From an uncultured Actinomycetes bacterium (GTDB lineage Bacteria > Actinomycetota > Acidimicrobiia > Acidimicrobiales > Acidimicrobilacustridaceae): 6,171 nt of DNA. The position numbers and the translations under genes were made by a program. The stretch spans positions 1-6,171 of the forward strand of contig CAMFLJ010000232.1 of the NCBI GenBank assembly GCA_945957335.1, given 5' to 3'. Shown one piece after another: positions 4,561-6,171 of this stretch (positions are counted from its first letter, which is position 1; every line of letters begins with the position of its first letter). Under the pieces are notes generated by a model, which saw only the letters and a program-made list of their open reading frames with translations, had not been told where the DNA came from and did no database searches.

Positions 4561-5649
4561 TCAGCCCGGTTGTGGGCCCTCGGACGCCAGCTGGTGCAGC
4601 ACGGCCCACACCCGCTCGAGCGAGGGGCGGTCGAGGAACTCGCCGGCGGTGTGGGCGATGGTGGGGTCGCCGGGGCCGAAGTTCACGGCCGGCACCCCGT
4701 GCTCGGCGAAGCGGGCCACGTCGGTCCAGCCCAGCTTGGCGATCACGTCTCCCCCGCTGAGGGCGCACAGGCGGGTGAGCAGCGGGTGGCCCAGGCCAGG
4801 CGCGGCGGCGGGGCTGGCCTCGACCAGCTCGACGGTGTCGCCGTCCTCGAGGTGCGGGGCCAGCACCTCGCGCACGTGGGCCTCCGCCTCGGCGACGGAG
4901 CGGTCGGGCGCGAAGCGGTGGTTGATGACCACCACCGCCTCGTCGGGCACCACGTTCCCGGCCACGCCCGCCTCGACCGACACGGCCTGGAGGGCCTCGC
5001 GGAACTCGAGCCCGTCGACCACCGGCCGGCGCTCGACGTAGGCGTCGAGCATCGACAGCACCCCGGCCAGGCGGTGCACGGCGTTGCGGCCCATCCACGG
5101 CCGGGCGGTGTGGGCCCGGGCGCCCTTCAGCGCCACGCGGACCCGCAGCGTGCCCTGGCACCCGGCCTCGATGCCGCCGACGGTGGGCTCGCCGAGCACC
5201 GCGGCGTCGCCGACGAGGAGGTCGGGGCGCAGCTCGAAGAGCTCACCGAGGCCGCTCTCGGCGCTGGCGATCTCCTCGCGGGCGTAGAAGACGTAGGTGA
5301 GGTCGACGGCGGGCTCGGTGGCCGTGCGGGCCAGCTCGAGCATCACGGCCAGGCCGCCCTTCATGTCGGCGGAGCCGACGCCGAAGAGGCGGTCGCCGTC
5401 GAGGCGGGCCTCGGCGTTGCCGTCGGCCGGGACCGTGTCGGTGTGGCCGCCGAGCACGAGGCGCAGCGGACGGCCGAGATCGGTGCGGGCCACCAGGTTG
5501 TCGCCGACGCGCTCGACGGTGAGGTGGGGCAGGGCGCGCAGCTCGGCCTCCAGCCGGTCGACGAGAGGGCCCTCGTGACGGCTGGGCGACGCCACCGCCA
5601 CCAGCTCGGCGGTGGCGGCCAGCAGGTCGACCGACGGCGCGGCGGCCAT
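4561..5649 (-). CDS. dapE: Succinyl-diaminopimelate desuccinylase (M20 metallopeptidase family)
   Basis: This 362-residue cytoplasmic enzyme removes succinate from N-succinyl-LL-2,6-diaminopimelate, giving LL-diaminopimelate for lysine and peptidoglycan. The M20 family residues are in order: GGHTDTVP with metal ligand His69 and Asp71, GSADMKGG with Asp95 bridging the metals, AREEI with the catalytic Glu125 and ligand Glu126, LGEPT with Glu154, and AHTAGEF with His333. The dimerisation-domain motif ARAHTARPWMGRNAVH and the NHRFAPDRS segment are typical of the actinobacterial/Gram-positive DapE group. WTDVARF and GVPAVNFGPGD near the C-terminus complete the match. The start ATG is 11 nt after the dapD stop with only a weak GGGC-type ribosome binding site, suggesting coupled translation. 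Some relatives act on N-acetyl-diaminopimelate or other acyl amino acids, but the dapD partner makes the succinyl substrate most likely. Confidence 0.95.
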   Translation of the reverse strand: MAAAPSVDLLAATAELVAVASPSRHEGPLVDRLEAELRALPHLTVERVGDNLVARTDLGRPLRLVLGGHTDTVPADGNAEARLDGDRLFGVGSADMKGGLAVMLELARTATEPAVDLTYVFYAREEIASAESGLGELFELRPDLLVGDAAVLGEPTVGGIEAGCQGTLRVRVALKGARAHTARPWMGRNAVHRLAGVLSMLDAYVERRPVVDGLEFREALQAVSVEAGVAGNVVPDEAVVVINHRFAPDRSVAEAEAHVREVLAPHLEDGDTVELVEASPAAAPGLGHPLLTRLCALSGGDVIAKLGWTDVARFAEHGVPAVNFGPGDPTIAHTAGEFLDRPSLERVWAVLHQLASEGPQPG

Positions 5650-5660
5650 GCCGGCGCCCG

Positions 5661-6171
5661 TCAGGTGGCGGCGCCGTGGAGGCGCAGCACGTCGTTGAGG
5701 GCCGACTTGTCGTGGCGCTCGCCCTCGGTGAGGCGCTTGATCACGAGCACGCAGGGCAGGCCGAACTCGCCGCCGGGGAAGGTGCGGGGCCGGGTGGCCG
5801 ACACCGCGACGCACCACGAGGGCACCACGCCACGCGAGAGCTCCTCGCCGGTCTCGGCGTCGATGACCGGGATCGAGCCGGTGAGGATCACGCCGGCGCC
5901 AAGCACGGCACCGTCGCCCACCCGGGCGCCCTCGGCGACGATGCAGCGGCTGCCGATGAGGCAGTCGTCGCCGACGATGACGGGGGCGGCCTGCGGCGGC
6001 TCGAGCACACCGCCGATGCCGACGCCGCCGGACAGGTGCACGTTGGCGCCGATCTGGGCGCAGGAGCCGACGGTGGCCCAGGTGTCGACCATCGAGTTGG
6101 CGCCGACGCGGGCGCCGATGTTCACGTAGCTCGGCATCATCACGACGCCACGGTCGAGGAACGAGCCGTAG
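5661..6171 (-). CDS. dapD: Tetrahydrodipicolinate N-succinyltransferase (N-terminus missing)
   Basis: The window holds the last 169 residues; the frame is open to the right edge, so the start lies outside. The enzyme transfers succinate from succinyl-CoA to tetrahydrodipicolinate, the step that makes the precursor of the DapE substrate. The fragment is a left-handed beta-helix of hexapeptide repeats. Family hallmarks are MMPSYVNIGARVG, MVDTWATVGSCAQIG, VHLSGGVGIGGVLEP, the DAETGEELSRG loop and a C-terminal PCVLVIKRL segment. These match the E. coli-type DapD closely and do not resemble the longer mycobacterial DapD. The missing part should be an alpha-helical N-terminal domain of about 100 residues. 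It is followed by dapE after 11 nt, so the two form an operon. Confidence 0.96.
   Translation of the reverse strand, partial: YGSFLDRGVVMMPSYVNIGARVGANSMVDTWATVGSCAQIGANVHLSGGVGIGGVLEPPQAAPVIVGDDCLIGSRCIVAEGARVGDGAVLGAGVILTGSIPVIDAETGEELSRGVVPSWCVAVSATRPRTFPGGEFGLPCVLVIKRLTEGERHDKSALNDVLRLHGAAT

Noticed and set aside
4451..5161. Long N-terminal extension of the STAS frame into dapE
   Set aside because: The extra sequence is antisense-like Arg/Pro/Gly-rich shadow within dapE. The GTG at 4450 has a GGAG site and sits right before the STAS domain.
4498..6129. A 543-codon open frame on the plus strand
   Set aside because: It lies antisense to dapE and dapD, both unmistakable, and its translation shows no family motifs.
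1..6171. tRNA or rRNA genes, CRISPR arrays, insertion sequences, phage attachment sites
   Set aside because: None of the expected repeats, conserved RNA segments, transposase motifs or terminal inverted repeats are visible on either strand.

Overview
The window is a chromosomal segment of very high GC (third codon positions almost all G or C). It most likely comes from an actinobacterium. The lexA / LysM-protein divergent pair, the CGAAC-N4-GTTCG SOS boxes, the actinobacterial-style anti-sigma kinase and the Gram-positive-type DapE all fit this. I would guess Acidimicrobiia or a related deep actinobacterial lineage, but that rank is inference.

Layout from left to right. (1) On the minus strand, running off the left edge, is the N-terminal part of a membrane-anchored LysM protein of the SOS cell-division-suppressor type. 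(2) A 294-bp divergent control region carries three LexA boxes about three helical turns apart and a lexA promoter. (3) On the plus strand is a complete lexA (210 aa) with all autoproteolysis residues. (4) A GC-rich hairpin separates lexA from the convergent genes. (5) On the minus strand is a tight three-gene operon, in transcription order: STAS anti-anti-sigma factor (122 aa), bacteriophytochrome fused to a SpoIIE/PP2C phosphatase (729 aa), and RsbW-like ATP-binding kinase (152 or 129 aa). A SigB/SigF-like promoter candidate and a leader hairpin precede it. (6) Upstream on the same strand are dapE (362 aa) and the C-terminal part of dapD, the succinylase branch of lysine/diaminopimelate synthesis; dapD runs off the right edge.

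The most interesting element is the three-gene operon. It holds all three partner-switch roles: an RsbV-like antagonist, an RsbU-like phosphatase and an RsbW-like kinase. The phosphatase input is a full PAS-GAF-PHY photosensory core that keeps the biliverdin-binding Cys, the PASDIP motif, both chromophore-pocket histidines and the PHY-tongue PRxSF motif. The straightforward model is that red/far-red light sets phosphatase activity. The phosphatase dephosphorylates the STAS protein, which then captures the kinase and frees a sigma factor. No sigma factor gene or biliverdin-making heme oxygenase gene is visible here, so the output target and chromophore source lie elsewhere.

The left half is a compact SOS unit in which LexA probably represses itself and the divergent division inhibitor. 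dapD-dapE is housekeeping, although the DapD is of the E. coli-like family rather than the longer mycobacterial family.
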